Shown: positions 43,401-48,914 of the stretch, piece after piece
How positions within the stretch are numbered: position 1 is the first letter of the stretch
Layout: each line of letters begins with the position of its first letter
From: Undaria pinnatifida
Taxonomy: Eukaryota > Sar > Phaeophyceae > Laminariales > Alariaceae
Direction of reading: 5' to 3'
Length of the DNA stretch: 64,000 nt
Assembly (NCBI GenBank): GCA_012845835.1
Contig: JABAKD010000002.1
Span: 12,069,120-12,133,119, forward strand
Translations under genes and position numbers: made by a program
Notes under the pieces: model-generated
Told to the model about the DNA's origin: nothing
Databases searched by the model: none
What the model saw: the letters and a program-made list of their open reading frames with translations, nothing else

Positions 43401-43969
43401 GCGACTGCATTGCGACATAGACCTCGTTCAAGGACACGCTTCCATGGAAAACCGATTTCGCCTGTCTTCTTTAACCTAATGTTTACTGGTATGTCTTAAC
43501 CCTCAACCTGCCTTCCTTTTCTTCTTACTCTGTCTTTCTGAACCTGTCTTTCTTATGCCCTGTCTTTCTCATGCCCTGTCATTCTTGTGCCCTGTCTTTC
43601 TTATGCCCTGTCTTTCTTAACCTTTCTTTACTCACCTACAGTGTCCTTAATATAACCTGTCTTTAAGAATCTGCATTCATTGGCCTTTCTTCACGAACCT
43701 GTCTTTAGTTTAACCTGTCTTTAATAATCTGCGTTTCTGAACGTTTTTTTCTTAACGTAGAGCTTTGTTTCTTAATTTTACCATTTGTTGTTTTTTAAAC
43801 GTAACCTTTGTCTTTTATTTTGACCCTTGCTGCTTAACCCATCTTTTGTTGGCAGGTGAGCACGTTGAAGCGACTGCACTGCGACATGGGCCTGGTTCAA
43901 GGAAACGCAACGATGGACGACTACTTTGGAGCTCTGAGAGGGATCCCTCCCAACAGCCAGACGGCATAA
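22365..43969 (+). CDS. Tetratricopeptide-repeat protein gene, 11 exons, about 513 residues
   Basis: Eleven exons connect with fully consistent phases (1, 0, 2, 0, 2, 0, 0, 0, 1, 0) and GT-AG introns over 21.6 kb. The N-terminal ~215 residues are low complexity: an Asn/His/Asp-rich stretch, then Pro/Arg-rich, then a KYDVPAHGIGAKDFSVG segment. TPR helices follow: about 237-266 (HYSAGVTMDSMGHYGKALES), 277-320 (CHNCMGVDFM then ALKHHEAHLK), 332-366 (HSNMGLCYGMLGDYKRAAKH), 371-405 (VAVGNLGTLAMRQGN), a split unit at about 407-476 and a final half unit (STLKRLHCDMGLVQGNATM). The order resembles animal and algal TTC24-like TPR proteins, but I do not assign orthology. TPR arrays are protein-binding scaffolds; partner and location are unknown. 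The first exon may not be the true start: a good acceptor lies at 22330, so upstream exons are possible. Exons are listed separately. Confidence 0.85.
22590..22945. repeat. CGATATCGA-rich intronic region
   Basis: More than a dozen imperfect GATACGATATCGA and TCGATATTTC motifs in the first TPR-gene intron. This is probably a decayed satellite. Confidence 0.65.
23151..23524 (+). CDS. TPR gene exon 2: disordered Asn/His/Asp-rich N-terminal region
   Basis: Acceptor CCAACGACAG ends at 23150. After two bases that complete a codon, 124 codons run to QTTEQQIK and donor AAG|GTAAAA. The protein goes from acidic (GPEPSDESIELGEN) to an Asn/His/Tyr-rich stretch, a run of Asp, and a Pro/Arg-rich part. The Asn/His run is encoded by a decaying (AAC)n/(CAC)n tract, so it probably grew as a microsatellite inside coding sequence. 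No structured domain is visible. Confidence 0.7.
23895..23998 (+). repeat. C-rich intronic pyrimidine tract
   Basis: CCCCCTCC-type runs upstream of exon 3 on the transcript strand. Confidence 0.8.
24116..24201 (+). CDS. TPR gene exon 3
   Basis: Acceptor TGCACGCAG ends at 24115. The 28 codons encode ASAFSPGAFTMRKYDVPAHG and IGAKDFSV, then GG of a split codon before the near-perfect donor GTGAGT. Entry phase 0 and exit phase 2 both match the neighbours. The intron that follows opens with an (ATTC)n microsatellite. Confidence 0.75.
24232..24440 (+). repeat. (ATTC)n microsatellite
   Basis: About 50 units of ATTC with a few ATCC and ATTA variants, directly after the exon 3 donor. The Ser-Phe-Ile-His open frames here are artefacts. 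Confidence 0.97.
24540..24610. repeat. GATCATATA tandem repeat
   Basis: Units of TAGATCATA. The array resumes at 24871-24895, on the other side of the inserted element at 24623-24867. This suggests that the element inserted into the array. Confidence 0.85.
24623..24867. mobile_element. TA-flanked MITE, 245 bp
   Basis: Terminal inverted repeats of about 31 bp: CGGAGATCCATTGTTAACAG at left and the reverse complement of CTGTTAACAGTGGATCTCCG at right. TA borders both ends (24621-24622, 24868-24869). This is the Tc1/mariner target pattern. Confidence 0.85.
25380..25520 (+). pseudogene. Decayed copy of TPR exon 4 start
   Basis: CATCAG then GGTTGTTAACACGGCGAACG and AAGCGGCATGCAGAAGATGC align to ATCAG, GGCTAATACGGCGTCC, GTAAGCGGCATGCGCCAGAG of exon 4 (28803). 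A stop arises in the exon frame after ten codons, so it is not usable as the same exon. Confidence 0.55.
25635..25870 (-). mobile_element. MITE-3 copy 1
   Basis: Ends CTACGGTAGTCCC and GGGGGGCTATCGTAG are inverted repeats. Internal GAAATTGCCGGTTTC, GACGTCATCG and ACGTTTCG match, in reverse, copies at 38539-38791 and 62944-63199. Confidence 0.75.
26075..26185 (+). repeat. Short minisatellite, ACCGGTTTCTTAA units
   Basis: About seven units of 16-18 bp (ACACCGGTTTCTTAA with variants). It is 400 bp upstream of the 16-bp array and similar in content (GGTTTCT). Confidence 0.8.
26545..27390 (+). mobile_element. MITE-1 copy carrying a minisatellite
   Basis: Left end CTCGTGCTACGATTATCATA, GGGGCAGCACTTTTCG; then the 16-bp array; then GGGGCTCCTTAACCCAAAAT, TTTTTTTGGCATGATCCTCG and CTAGGCCACATGAG, in family order. 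The right side reaches AGAAGTGCTACCAG at 27390, where the next element is inserted. Confidence 0.65.
26590..27037 (+). repeat. Minisatellite: 28 copies of a 16-bp unit
   Basis: GGTTTCTGAATTTGAC is repeated 28 times (448 bp) without visible variation. The unit is a version of the MITE-1 subterminal sequence GGTTTTCTGAATGACGGGG. Because 16 is not a multiple of three, minus-strand frames cycle through and stay open; they are not genes. Confidence 0.97.
27394..28237. mobile_element. TA-flanked pogo/Tigger-type non-autonomous element, 844 bp
   Basis: CAGTCGACCCCGCTTTAAAG at left and CTTTAAAGCGGGGACGACTG at right are inverted repeats, flanked by TA (27392-27393, 28238-28239). The CAGTCGACNCCGCTTT terminus is characteristic of pogo-like elements. 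The interior has a duplicated GTACGGCAGTGCGCTG segment (27700, 27742) and no transposase. Confidence 0.85.
28346..28627. mobile_element. MITE-1, complete copy, 282 bp
   Basis: Starts ACGCGTGCTACGATAG and ends CACCTCTATCGTATCACGCG plus T. Internal ACCCAAAATCGTCGGAAATT and CTAGGCCATGGGAAG match the family. Confidence 0.8.
28803..28896 (+). CDS. TPR gene exon 4
   Basis: Acceptor TTTTTTAATCAG ends at 28802. The first G completes the Gly codon left by exon 3; then 31 codons (ANTASMVSGMRQRQEPSVRE, HSENQASYRTA) lead to donor GCG|GTGAGA. Phases 2 in and 0 out fit. A decayed copy of its beginning, with a stop codon in this frame, lies 3.4 kb upstream at 25380-25520. Confidence 0.65.
29095..29620 (+). 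repeat. C-rich intronic tract with an exon 5 echo
   Basis: CCCCACC-type low complexity. At 29342-29385, GGCGACTACCGTAATATGGT and TTTTCGAGCCAGAGATAAGG copy the start of exon 5 (GAGCGACTACCACATGTTGG at 30353). Confidence 0.85.
29620..30112 (+). repeat. Family A repeat, long copy
   Basis: Matches the reverse complement of 36230-36750: GTTGGCAACGACACTGTAAA, GAGCTAGACCACCAGGGTAC, a T run, GGCGGT, GGAATGATCG, GCTGTCTCTGGAAGTG, then the 3' part shared with 5632-5815. It ends GCACAAACTGAGTACAC at a C tract. It may be a transposon; no terminal inverted repeats were found. Confidence 0.8.
30112..30345 (+). repeat. C-rich tract before exon 5
   Basis: Nearly pure CCCCACC/CCCCTCC sequence, starting right at the end of the family A repeat. 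Confidence 0.95.
30352..30506 (+). CDS. TPR gene exon 5: first TPR unit
   Basis: The exon encodes MSDYHMLAFSSQRSGRQEME, then KLAHYSAGVTMDSMGHYGKA and LESYRRFLAVC plus two bases, ending at donor AA|GTAAGAAA. The helix pair has the TPR pattern (Y-x-x-G ... Y-x-x-A-L). I chose the acceptor (AAAAAG at 30351) because it is the only phase-0 option, but it is weak, and the start could be slightly different. A decayed copy of the start lies at 29342-29385, and degenerate copies of the end follow at 30517-30775. Confidence 0.75.
30517..30775 (+). repeat. Degenerate echoes of the exon 5 end and donor
   Basis: Four or five units resembling GGCGCTGGAAAGTTACAGGA, GATTTCTCGCCGTGTGCAAG, TAAGAAAACGG. Examples: GCGCTGGAGAGAGTTACAGG (30520), GAGGCGTCCGAGTAAGAAAC (30645), GCGCCGGAAAATTGCAGGAA (30668), GCCGTGCGCAACCAAGAAAC (30695) and GCGTTGGAGAGATACACG (30718). 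Confidence 0.85.
31040..31320 (+). repeat. C-rich tract before exon 6
   Basis: CCCCCCAAC and CCCCTCC runs. It is interrupted at 31206-31231 by ACGGCCATGCACAAACTGAG, the family A terminus. Confidence 0.9.
31321..31414 (+). CDS. TPR gene exon 6
   Basis: Acceptor CCCATTTAG ends at 31320 after a long C-rich tract. One base completes a Lys codon, then 31 codons (ALSDTAIQGVCHNCMGVDFM, LLACPPGSNIQ) end at donor CAG|GTGTGT. The CHNCMGVDFM core is a TPR A-helix. Phases 2 in and 0 out match exons 5 and 7. Confidence 0.8.
31820..31900 (+). repeat. AAGAGTAGGGTGTTTGCGAT repeat
   Basis: Two units here and two more at 33095-33180 (GATGAAGAGTAGGGTGTTTG, CGATGTACCAACTT) in the same intron. No gene. Confidence 0.75.
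32268..32600 (+). mobile_element. MITE-1, degenerate copy
   Basis: CACACGCTACGGTAGAGG at left; CCCATGGCCTAGGTCTGTAA, GGCATTTCCCCACGATTTGG and GCGCCCATCGTTCAGAAC at right. The ends are decayed. Confidence 0.55.
32696..32960. mobile_element. MITE-2 copy 1, 265 bp
   Basis: Left AGTCATCTCACGG, TAGGGGTTGCA; right TGTACCCCTAACGTAGGATG plus GCT. The interior, with CCAAAAAGTCCCTGGCC and AAGGCATAGAAGCTTG, matches 40901-41163. Confidence 0.8.
33763..33814 (+). repeat. 13-bp tandem repeat at the exon 7 acceptor
   Basis: Four units of CGACGGTTTGATT, ending five bases before the acceptor CAG. Confidence 0.9.
33820..33897 (+). CDS. TPR gene exon 7
   Basis: Acceptor TTTGCCCAG ends at 33819, just after a 13-bp tandem repeat. 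The 26 codons encode EKAGGLPPRSVSYLESALKH then HEAHLK, ending at donor AAG|GTAAAA. SYLESALKHHEAHLK is a TPR B-helix completing the unit begun in exon 6. Both sides are phase 0. Confidence 0.8.
34010..34260 (+). mobile_element. MITE-1, degenerate copy
   Basis: CATGCTACGATACAGGTAGC and TGAGAAGGTTTCTGGAAACT, later ACGTAGGCCATGATAAGG, in family order. No clear right end. Confidence 0.45.
34795..35030 (+). repeat. Family E repeat, copy 3
   Basis: AGAGAGTAGGGAGAAGACGA, GCCGCAGACGGCGAAACG, GGAGGTGTCTCTATTAGGAG, ending GCAAGCAACAAATGAGTACC at a C tract. Confidence 0.8.
35539..35812. mobile_element. MITE-2 copy 2, 274 bp
   Basis: Left AGTCCTCCCACGGTAGGG; right TGCAATCCCTACTGCGGGAT plus GAGT. It carries a CATCAA expansion at 35597-35623 near TTTCTGAGCTCC. 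Confidence 0.7.
36206..36790 (-). repeat. Family A repeat, inverted long copy
   Basis: Reverse complement of the 29620-30112 repeat. The end by the G run (C run on this strand, 36198-36217) corresponds to the end at the C tract in the other copy. Both copies are in introns of the TPR gene. Confidence 0.8.
37118..37240 (+). repeat. 18-bp tandem repeat, seven units
   Basis: GGATACCGCCTTATATAC and variants with ACCACC and TAGG. The length is a multiple of three, so both strands stay open; no protein is supported. Confidence 0.93.
37690..37890 (+). repeat. (TTTTC)n-type pyrimidine tract
   Basis: T-rich CTTTT and TTCTT units on the transcript strand, inside the intron between exons 7 and 8. Confidence 0.93.
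38047..38236 (+). mobile_element. Dispersed element with (CAA)n tail, copy 2
   Basis: Aligns with 18040-18243 from TTATATGTTTCTGGTGGAGG to the (AAC)n tail. The upstream flanks differ, so the shared unit is about 190 bp. Confidence 0.7.
38539..38791 (+). mobile_element. MITE-3 copy 2
   Basis: CTACGATAACCCCCCCCC at left and GGCGGGGGGCTGCCGCAG at right. Interior AACGAACGTTTCATGGCTG, GATGACGTCGGGG and CCGGCGATTTCGTTAAA are as in 62944-63199. Confidence 0.8.
38866..39941 (+). mobile_element. MITE-1 copy with expanded right terminus
   Basis: AAGCTGAAACTGCAACCCGA and ATTTCGACGATTCTGGGTCA are family interior. The 23-bp array follows. The right terminus is TACCTCTATCGTGTCGCAGC, ACGCGT, as in other MITE-1 copies apart from a 4-base insertion. 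Confidence 0.65.
39056..39928 (+). repeat. Minisatellite: 38 units of 23 bp
   Basis: The unit runs GTACCTTGATACC then TCTATCGGGT. Variants (TTAATA, ATATC, GTGCC, CGGA, CGGTT) recur in ordered groups, e.g. the block around units 17-24 resembles units 33-38, which shows higher-order amplification. The unit end ACCTCTATCG is the MITE-1 terminal sequence. Confidence 0.95.
40151..40276 (+). CDS. TPR gene exon 8: complete TPR unit
   Basis: The exon encodes VADDAGSGVAHSNMGLCYGM and LGDYKRAAKHHQEALKAALR then IQ, a textbook TPR (N-x-G-x-x-Y ... G-D-Y-x-x-A ... H-x-x-A-L). Acceptor ACCAAAG ends at 40150; donor CAG|GTTCGC follows 40276. The frame is open further upstream to an alternative acceptor (TTGCAG at about 40045), but homology to TPR spacing favours the later site. 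Confidence 0.85.
40320..40668 (+). repeat. C-rich tract before exon 9, with a family E end
   Basis: Family E end at 40375-40447 (GGATGCATGGTCAACGGTCA, GGCAAGCAACAAATGAATAC), then CCCCGCCC/CCCTCCCC to the acceptor. Confidence 0.85.
40671..40857 (+). CDS. TPR gene exon 9: TPR unit
   Basis: Acceptor GTACAAACAG ends at 40670 after a C-rich tract. The exon encodes SVSAQSVAVGNLGTLAMRQG, NDRQTAAACLEQYLQLVQQL and GDWQGEITAWSKMAQLAAEG then KG, and one base of a split codon before donor G|GTAAGT. It contains one full TPR and the A-helix of the next. Confidence 0.88.
40901..41163. mobile_element. MITE-2 copy 3, best preserved, 263 bp
   Basis: AGTCATCCCACGGTAGGGGT plus TGCA at left; TGCAACCCCTACCGTGGGAT plus GGCT at right: inverted repeats of 24 bp with one mismatch. 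It lies 44 bases after the exon 9 donor. Confidence 0.88.
41172..41450 (-). mobile_element. tRNA-Ser-derived SINE, copy 2
   Basis: On the minus strand: A box TGGTTTAGTGG (41426-41436), ACTGCTAATC (the anticodon loop of tRNA-Ser GCT), diverged B box GAGCTCGTGCCTC (41379-41391), then the same body as copy 1 (TTTTCTTGTGCAAAGATTGA, GAGCAGTGGGCATGCTCAAC, GCGCGATAAATACGAAGGCA) and the tail CACGGCTTGTCCAAAGCTGG. Confidence 0.82.
41686..41979. mobile_element. MITE-1, complete copy, 294 bp
   Basis: Starts ACGCGTGCTACGGTAGAGGT, ends ACCTCTATCGTGTAGCACGC plus GT. Internal CATGGCCTAGGTACACACGA and TTAAGGAGCCCCGTCATTCG are present. Best example of the inverted termini. Confidence 0.88.
42498..42640 (+). 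CDS. TPR gene exon 10: disordered insertion plus TPR B-helix
   Basis: Acceptor CCTTCACAG ends at 42497. Two bases complete an Ala codon, then 47 codons run to donor GAG|GTAAGA. The first ~29 residues (SSDDSAEHDDVMGRGDGLPG, GARGRD) are charged, Gly-rich and look disordered. The rest (AVARSLRCFERAAALAKTHM) is a TPR B-helix, so the insertion sits inside one TPR unit. A decayed copy of the exon end lies at 42898-43010. Confidence 0.82.
42898..43010 (+). repeat. Echo of the exon 10 end, donor and intron start
   Basis: GCCGCCTTGGCTAACAGTCA, CACGGAGGTGAGGTAGTTGT and later AGAAACTCAGCCC copy GCCGCCTTGGCTAAAACTCA, CATGGAGGTAAGACAGTTGT and AGAAACTCAGCTTC (42612-42710). The echo still has a usable donor (GAG|GTGAGG) but no acceptor. 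Confidence 0.85.
43075..43358. mobile_element. MITE-1 copy, left end decayed
   Basis: TGCGATAGAGGCGACGCTCA at left; CCATGGCCTAGGCATACAAC; GACTCCGTCATTCCAGAAAA; ends ATATCGTAGCACGCG. Confidence 0.7.
43387..43479 (+). pseudogene. Second copy of the TPR gene terminal exon (alternative or decayed)
   Basis: Acceptor TTTTCTCTCAG is followed in the same phase by VSTLKRLHCDIDLVQGHASM and ENRFRLSSLT, then TAA. The first 20 codons match exon 11 closely (one indel-free alignment with few changes) and then diverge. It keeps a good acceptor, an open frame and a stop, so it could be used as an alternative last exon giving a shorter tail. Loss of the DDYFGAL helix suggests decay. RNA data would decide. Confidence 0.6.
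43500..43750 (+). repeat. Degenerate CCTGTCTTTCTTA tandem repeat
   Basis: About twelve units of CTGTCTTTCTTATGCC and variants form the pyrimidine-rich end of the last intron. Confidence 0.85.
43856..43969 (+). CDS. TPR gene exon 11: terminal exon with stop codon
   Basis: Acceptor TTGGCAG ends at 43855. The exon encodes VSTLKRLHCDMGLVQGNATM and DDYFGALRGIPPNSQTA, then TAA at 43967-43969. The helix fits the final capping helix of a TPR array. A second, diverged version with an upstream acceptor lies at 43387-43479. Confidence 0.85.
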   Translation: MSTLKRLHCDMGLVQGNATMDDYFGALRGIPPNSQTA

Positions 43970-44099
43970 GACTCTCAATAGCATGCCATATATAATCTAG
44001 TGGGTATATAGCACTTTCCGAGTTACGACGAAGGGAGGGGGCCGGAAAAAAGTGCAAAGATAATACTAATTAGTTTGGAGGCACACCATATAGCAACTG

Positions 44100-44370
44100 C
44101 TCTTATATACAGTCGGTGCTGTCCACATAGCTCAGGGCTTAATGGTGTATATCTAGCTGACCGGATGATACCTCATTGGCTGTGATGTATATCTGTTTGA
44201 ACGCATGGCTCAATGGTTGTGCTGTATCTCCATCAGCTTGCTGACCACATAGCTCAGGGGAATTATTGTGTATCTCTGATCTAGCTGAGCGCATACGAGT
44301 AGCTCAGTGGCTATTATGGTGTATCTCTAGCTGACAGCATAGCTTGCAGTGGTAATTTGGTGGGTCTCTA
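44100..44370 (+). repeat. Degenerate ~50-bp tandem repeat
   Basis: Five units of CATAGCTCAGTGGTTATG and GTGTATCTCTAGCTGA just downstream of the TPR gene. Confidence 0.8.
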
Positions 44371-44539
44371 CTAAAGCACGATAACAATCCGGGGTCAGCT
44401 TGTAGGTTATGCATGCCTGGATCTCTTCCTTCAGTTCAGTGGTGCCAACCCCCGCGCCTTCTCAACGAGCCATCTCGGGCGGGTACACATCAGCATTGTC
44501 GCGGAAAGCGCGAGAGCGTGGGGGAGGTTAGCCTTACCT

Positions 44540-44645
44540 TTTTCTCACCTTCTGGCGGACGGAAAAATGAGGGTCAAAAGCTCACCGCATCCATGCATCA
44601 TTTGTTTTCGTGTGTCAATTTAGCTTGGTTGTCAAAACAACGATG
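44540..44645 (+). repeat. Family H repeat, diverged copy
   Basis: CTTCTGGCGGACGGAAAAAT, AAAAGCTCACC, TCGTGTGTCAATTTAGCTTG. No second hairpin arm. Confidence 0.6.
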
Positions 44646-45044
44646 CTCTGGCAAAGATAATTGACAGTCAAGGTGAAAGCCGAGACGAGCTGTGGGAATG
44701 CCAGCCGGCAATGTGGCTAGCTCGAATATAGATCCCTCACGCAAGTAGAATGTAATTTTTGATGTTTATAATTGTTTGTCTCCATGTGCATACTCAGCGT
44801 GGGGAGGCTGCACGATAAACCGCCCCTCCCTCAATCCCAATCACAAGAGGGAAACTTGCAGCAAGAAATACGACTTATTGCTGAGTTTTTTTGCCTCTCC
44901 ACATCCAACCCCCCCCCTATTTCCCCAGTGGTTCGAGCCCTCCCCCGCCAACGGTATCGGTCCTATCCTATCTCTCCCGTGCAGGAAAGCAAGAATAAAT
45001 CAAAACGTGAACTCCCCCCCCAACCAATGCTTCTCGACACCTAC

Positions 45045-45390
45045 GAAATTTTTGGAGAGATGTTCAAAAATCTGACCAGACCCGACCCAACCCGTGATCT
45101 TCTGAAAACTTCCAATGATCCACCCGGGAGATTTCGCAAAGTTCCTGATGCGGCCGGACCCGTGACCTTGCAAAACTCGTGACCCGATCCTTCCCGTGAG
45201 ATTTGAAAACCTCCTGACCAGATCCGGTCTGGGTAAGATTTGAGAACCTCTTCCACTAGATATCCGACCTGTACTGTGAGATTTGAAACCTCCCGATCAG
45301 ACTCGACCCGTGAGATTTGAAAATCTTCTGACCGGACCCAACCCACCCTAACCCGACCCGTCATATTTGAAAAAATGGAGACCAGATCCG
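45045..45390 (+). repeat. Degenerate 38-bp minisatellite (GACCCGTGAGATTTGAAAAC)
   Basis: About nine units of GACCCGTGAGATTTGAAAAC and CTCCTGACCAGA. Same motif as the hAT-type MITE body (13517-13798) and 15180-15330. Confidence 0.8.
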
Positions 45391-46140
45391 ACGCGAGTAC
45401 CGTTGCGCACAGCTCTATTAGTAGCGCGGCCGTGGTGTGTTGCCATCGCTCGGTCGAAACGGTCTACGGTGCTTTCTTCACCAACGAGCCTTGCCTTTTT
45501 AGTCCTTTGGCTGCCGCAAGCATCATCCCACACTAATTCAACGTTGTTCATAATCACCAAAATTGTGGATGAGTTCAGCTGGGTGAGTTCTAAAGGGGTG
45601 AACGTTTTTACTACTATAGTCTATACTGTAAAATCATCCCGCACTAACTTCAAGTATTTTGTCGCCAAAGACGTGGGTGCAGTCTTAAAAGGGTGAACCG
45701 GCTGCACACAAGAGACATGCACGCATGCACTCATCAGCTCCCATAAAATGGCAGGTCACAACTCGAAGAACGTCCGTTCGGTTCAAGCAAAAACCCAAGA
45801 GTATCCCAGATCCGAAATATCCGTGTCGTTTAAGAGCTAAGAACGCCAGATCCCGAACCGTTCCTTCAAAGACTAAAACGTTACCCGGTATACTAAGTAC
45901 CAGATACCCAAATGTCAGTCTGGTTATAGAAAACAATAAATCTCGGATCCCGACATGTCTGTCTGGGAAAAAAGAAATAGAAAATCTTAGATCCCGAATT
46001 TTTCGTTTTGTTATAAAGGAAAAGAAAACGTACAGAGATCACAACAAGATCACTCGGAGTGGGACCACGATAAAATGTCACGTGATGCAACGATGAGTTT
46101 CGACGAAAATCTCTAACGAAATTCTCTGTCGAGATCACAG
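45390..46140. other. Intergenic, no gene recognised
   Basis: Contains a duplicated CATCCCACACTAATTCAA / CATCCCGCACTAACTTCAA motif (45524, 45636) and GATCCCGAA-type repeats at 45840-46000. Open frames are short and repeat-linked. Confidence 0.4.
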
Positions 46141-46159
46141 AACCTGATGTGACTTTGTT

Positions 46160-47145
46160 TTGTTTTCCTTCCCCACCTCCACATCACTCCAACATCACCG
46201 CTCGGCATACAAACATCCATACATATCACCAGTAAACCCCCCCTCACTAAAACGACTGTATGTAGTAAGCACTCAGGCATGACATCAGATTTGCACTAGG
46301 AACATCACCCCCGATACACAAACATCCATACATATCACCAAGAAAACCCCCACTTCAATAAATTGCATTTTTGTCAGGTCTACGAATTCACGGCGGCTGA
46401 CATACATCGCCCATCGACAGAAAATGTGAAAAGTCTTCCTTCAAATCACAGAACAACACAGCACCGCAAAACAGTAACACCGATCGTTGAGTGCTTTTTT
46501 CCCCCTCTCCATCTTTCACATAATTACCCCGACGTCACCGCCCGACACACAAACATCTATGCATATCACCAATAAACCCCACTTCACTAAAAAAACAGTA
46601 AACACTCAGACGTGACGTTTTAGTGTTGCGCTAGGATTATCACCTTCGATCGACACGCAAACACCCAAACATATATCTGCTAAAACTCCATCTAACGAAC
46701 ATTGATTTGTCAGGTCTTACAAAATTATGGCAGCCGAGTCACGTCGCCCGTCGGTAGAACATCTGAATAGTCTTCTCCCGAGTCAAAGCACACAGCACAG
46801 CACCGCAAAAAAGTAACACCTGTATTTCCGGGGTTTTTTTCCCCTTCCCACTTTCACATCATCACTCGAACATCACCGCCCAACACACAAACATCCATAC
46901 ATATCACCAATAAACCCCACTTCACTAAAACAATATTTATCACTCAGACATAACATCAGAGTTGTACTTTAATGGGATAACTATCGTTCCCAAAACACAA
47001 AAATTCATACGTATCACCATAAAACCCACTTCACTATAAAGACAGCAAATATTCAGGCGTGACATCAGCATTAGAAATATCGCCACCCCACAAACATCCA
47101 CACAATCACCAATAAACCCCACTTCACTAAAAAAACGATGATAGG
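46160..47145 (+). repeat. Complex tandem repeat with ~110- and ~370-bp periods
   Basis: ACACAAACATCCATACATAT, CACCAATAAACCCCACTTCA and CACTCAGGCATGACATCAG recur six or seven times. Longer units also carry TTTTTGTCAGGTCTACGAAT and CACAGCACCGCAAAACAGTA. Confidence 0.85.
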
Positions 47146-47569
47146 TAGAGTTCCACCGTAGCATCAGCATTGTCAAACCGTAAGCCCATTGCCTATCTAT
47201 GGCCGCATCCCAAACGCGCCGAGCTTGTACTGTACACCATCATTTTATCATATCATTCTGGACGTAATGTAAAGTACGTTTGATGTTCATACTACCACCA
47301 AAACGGTACCTATATTTAAGTACATATGGGTACGTACAAAGGTGTCGAACTTGTCATGCCCTAGCCTTCCCACCCCTCCCACCCCACCCCCCCTGCGTGT
47401 CCTGGACGAGGAAGAGTCAAACTTTTCACAACATCGGTAAAACAGAACGAAAAACGAAAAGGTATCGCTGTAAAATTCACTCCCCCCCCCCGCTCTATAA
47501 AATGCGCACTTCAGCGGCACCAGCGTGGACGATCGCATTGTCGGATAAGCGCCTATTCGCATGACAACA

Positions 47570-48100
47570 GCAACTCTTCACATGAACAGCAACTGTTAGT
47601 TACTCTCCACATCAGCAGCAACCGCGTTAATTACTCTTCACATGAACAGCAACAGTCAGTTACTCTTCACACAAACAGCAACAGTCAGTTACTCTTCGAA
47701 TTAACAGCAACGGTTTCTCTTGACGCCCCAACAGCTTCAACAGCAGTGTTTTTTTTTTTACTTTTAATCCTTCGGCAGGACGGAAAATAAAAATGTCTGC
47801 TGCAAAAACTATCCAAGACAAACTTCGAGTAGTACGTCCCCGAAGCGTGGGTACAGTTCTAAAGGGGTCAAGCTACCACATTAGTTACTCTTTACTTCAA
47901 TAGCAGCTGCCTTTCTTCGTCGACGCAAAACAGCAACGAATAGTTACGCTTCATATCAACAGCAACACAGGTAGTTACTCTTGACGTCACCAGCAACAGT
48001 TAGTTACTTTCCACACCAGCAGCAAAACTTAGTTACTCTTCACATCAGTAGCAGCAGTTATTCCGCACACCAATTGCAACAGTTACACACCAGCAGTAAC
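47570..48100 (+). repeat. AACAGCAACAGTTAGTTACT tandem repeat
   Basis: About a dozen 28-32-bp units with TCTTCACATCAACAGCAAC. Interrupted at about 47750-47875 by a family H / MITE-1-like piece. Confidence 0.85.
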
Positions 48101-48414
48101 ACTTCATTTTTTTATTTTTTAACGCTCCGGCTGACGGAAAAAAGCACCCCAAGAATGATCCAAATTCCGACTAGTTTTCTTCCCAAAAATTCGTGCAGTT
48201 TTAAAGGGATTAAGCCACCTCATGAGCTACTCTTCACATTGATAGCGGCGGCTGCCCCACACTAACAACAGCATACACTCGTCATACCAACAGAAACAGG
48301 TAATCGCATTGCTCGACCCTACGACGATATGTAAAACCAAATTTGCATACTGTCATAGCCCTTAAGCTGGACTCCCCCCTATCAAAGCCTCAACCAAAAC
48401 GGGTTGCAGAGGTG

Positions 48415-48790
48415 TAGTTGGGAGGGTATGCTCTGGGGTACTCGGGTAAGATATGTACTCTGAGGTCTCGGCGTAAAGTATTTACTATTGGGTACTCTGG
48501 TAGGCTGCATGCTCTTGGGTACTCGGGTTGGATATATAATCTGGGACTCTGGTACCGAACCTGGTTGTTATGGCCGTACTCGGGTAAGCACGCGGTTATC
48601 AGAGTATTTACCCTACTAGAGTAGGAACCCGATTACTCCCAGAGTACATCCCCTACTACCAGTACTCGGGTAGGTAGTCGGGTACCCCTAGAGAATATGC
48701 TCTACTGCTCGGGTATGTGCCCGGGTACCCCCATAATATATACCCTACTACTCGGGTAGATACCCGGGCACCCCAGATATATATCCAGCT
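48415..48790 (+). repeat. Degenerate TACTCGGGTA repeat
   Basis: GGGTACTCGGGTAAGATATG-like units that turn into CCCGGGTA palindromes at 48700-48775. Related in content to 54940-55215 and 6190-6360. Confidence 0.75.
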
Positions 48791-48799
48791 AAAACACAC

Positions 48800-48914
48800 C
48801 CTTGAAGAGTTGGTGCCACCGCCACCATCTTCTCCTCATCGAGGACCCAGGTACAGAAGTGGAAGATAGGACAGATCCAATTCAGCACCTTGCCCTTTTC
48901 GCCCTCGGCTCCTC
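48800..48914 (-). CDS. Minus-strand exon candidate, downstream
   Basis: Acceptor CTATTTTAG ends at 48915, and the frame (GAEGEKGKVLNWICPIFHFC, TWVLDEEKMVAVAPTLQ) runs to donor AGG|GTGTGT. The composition is protein-like, but the entry phase cannot be confirmed against the preceding exon, and the residues match no family I know. Confidence 0.25.
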
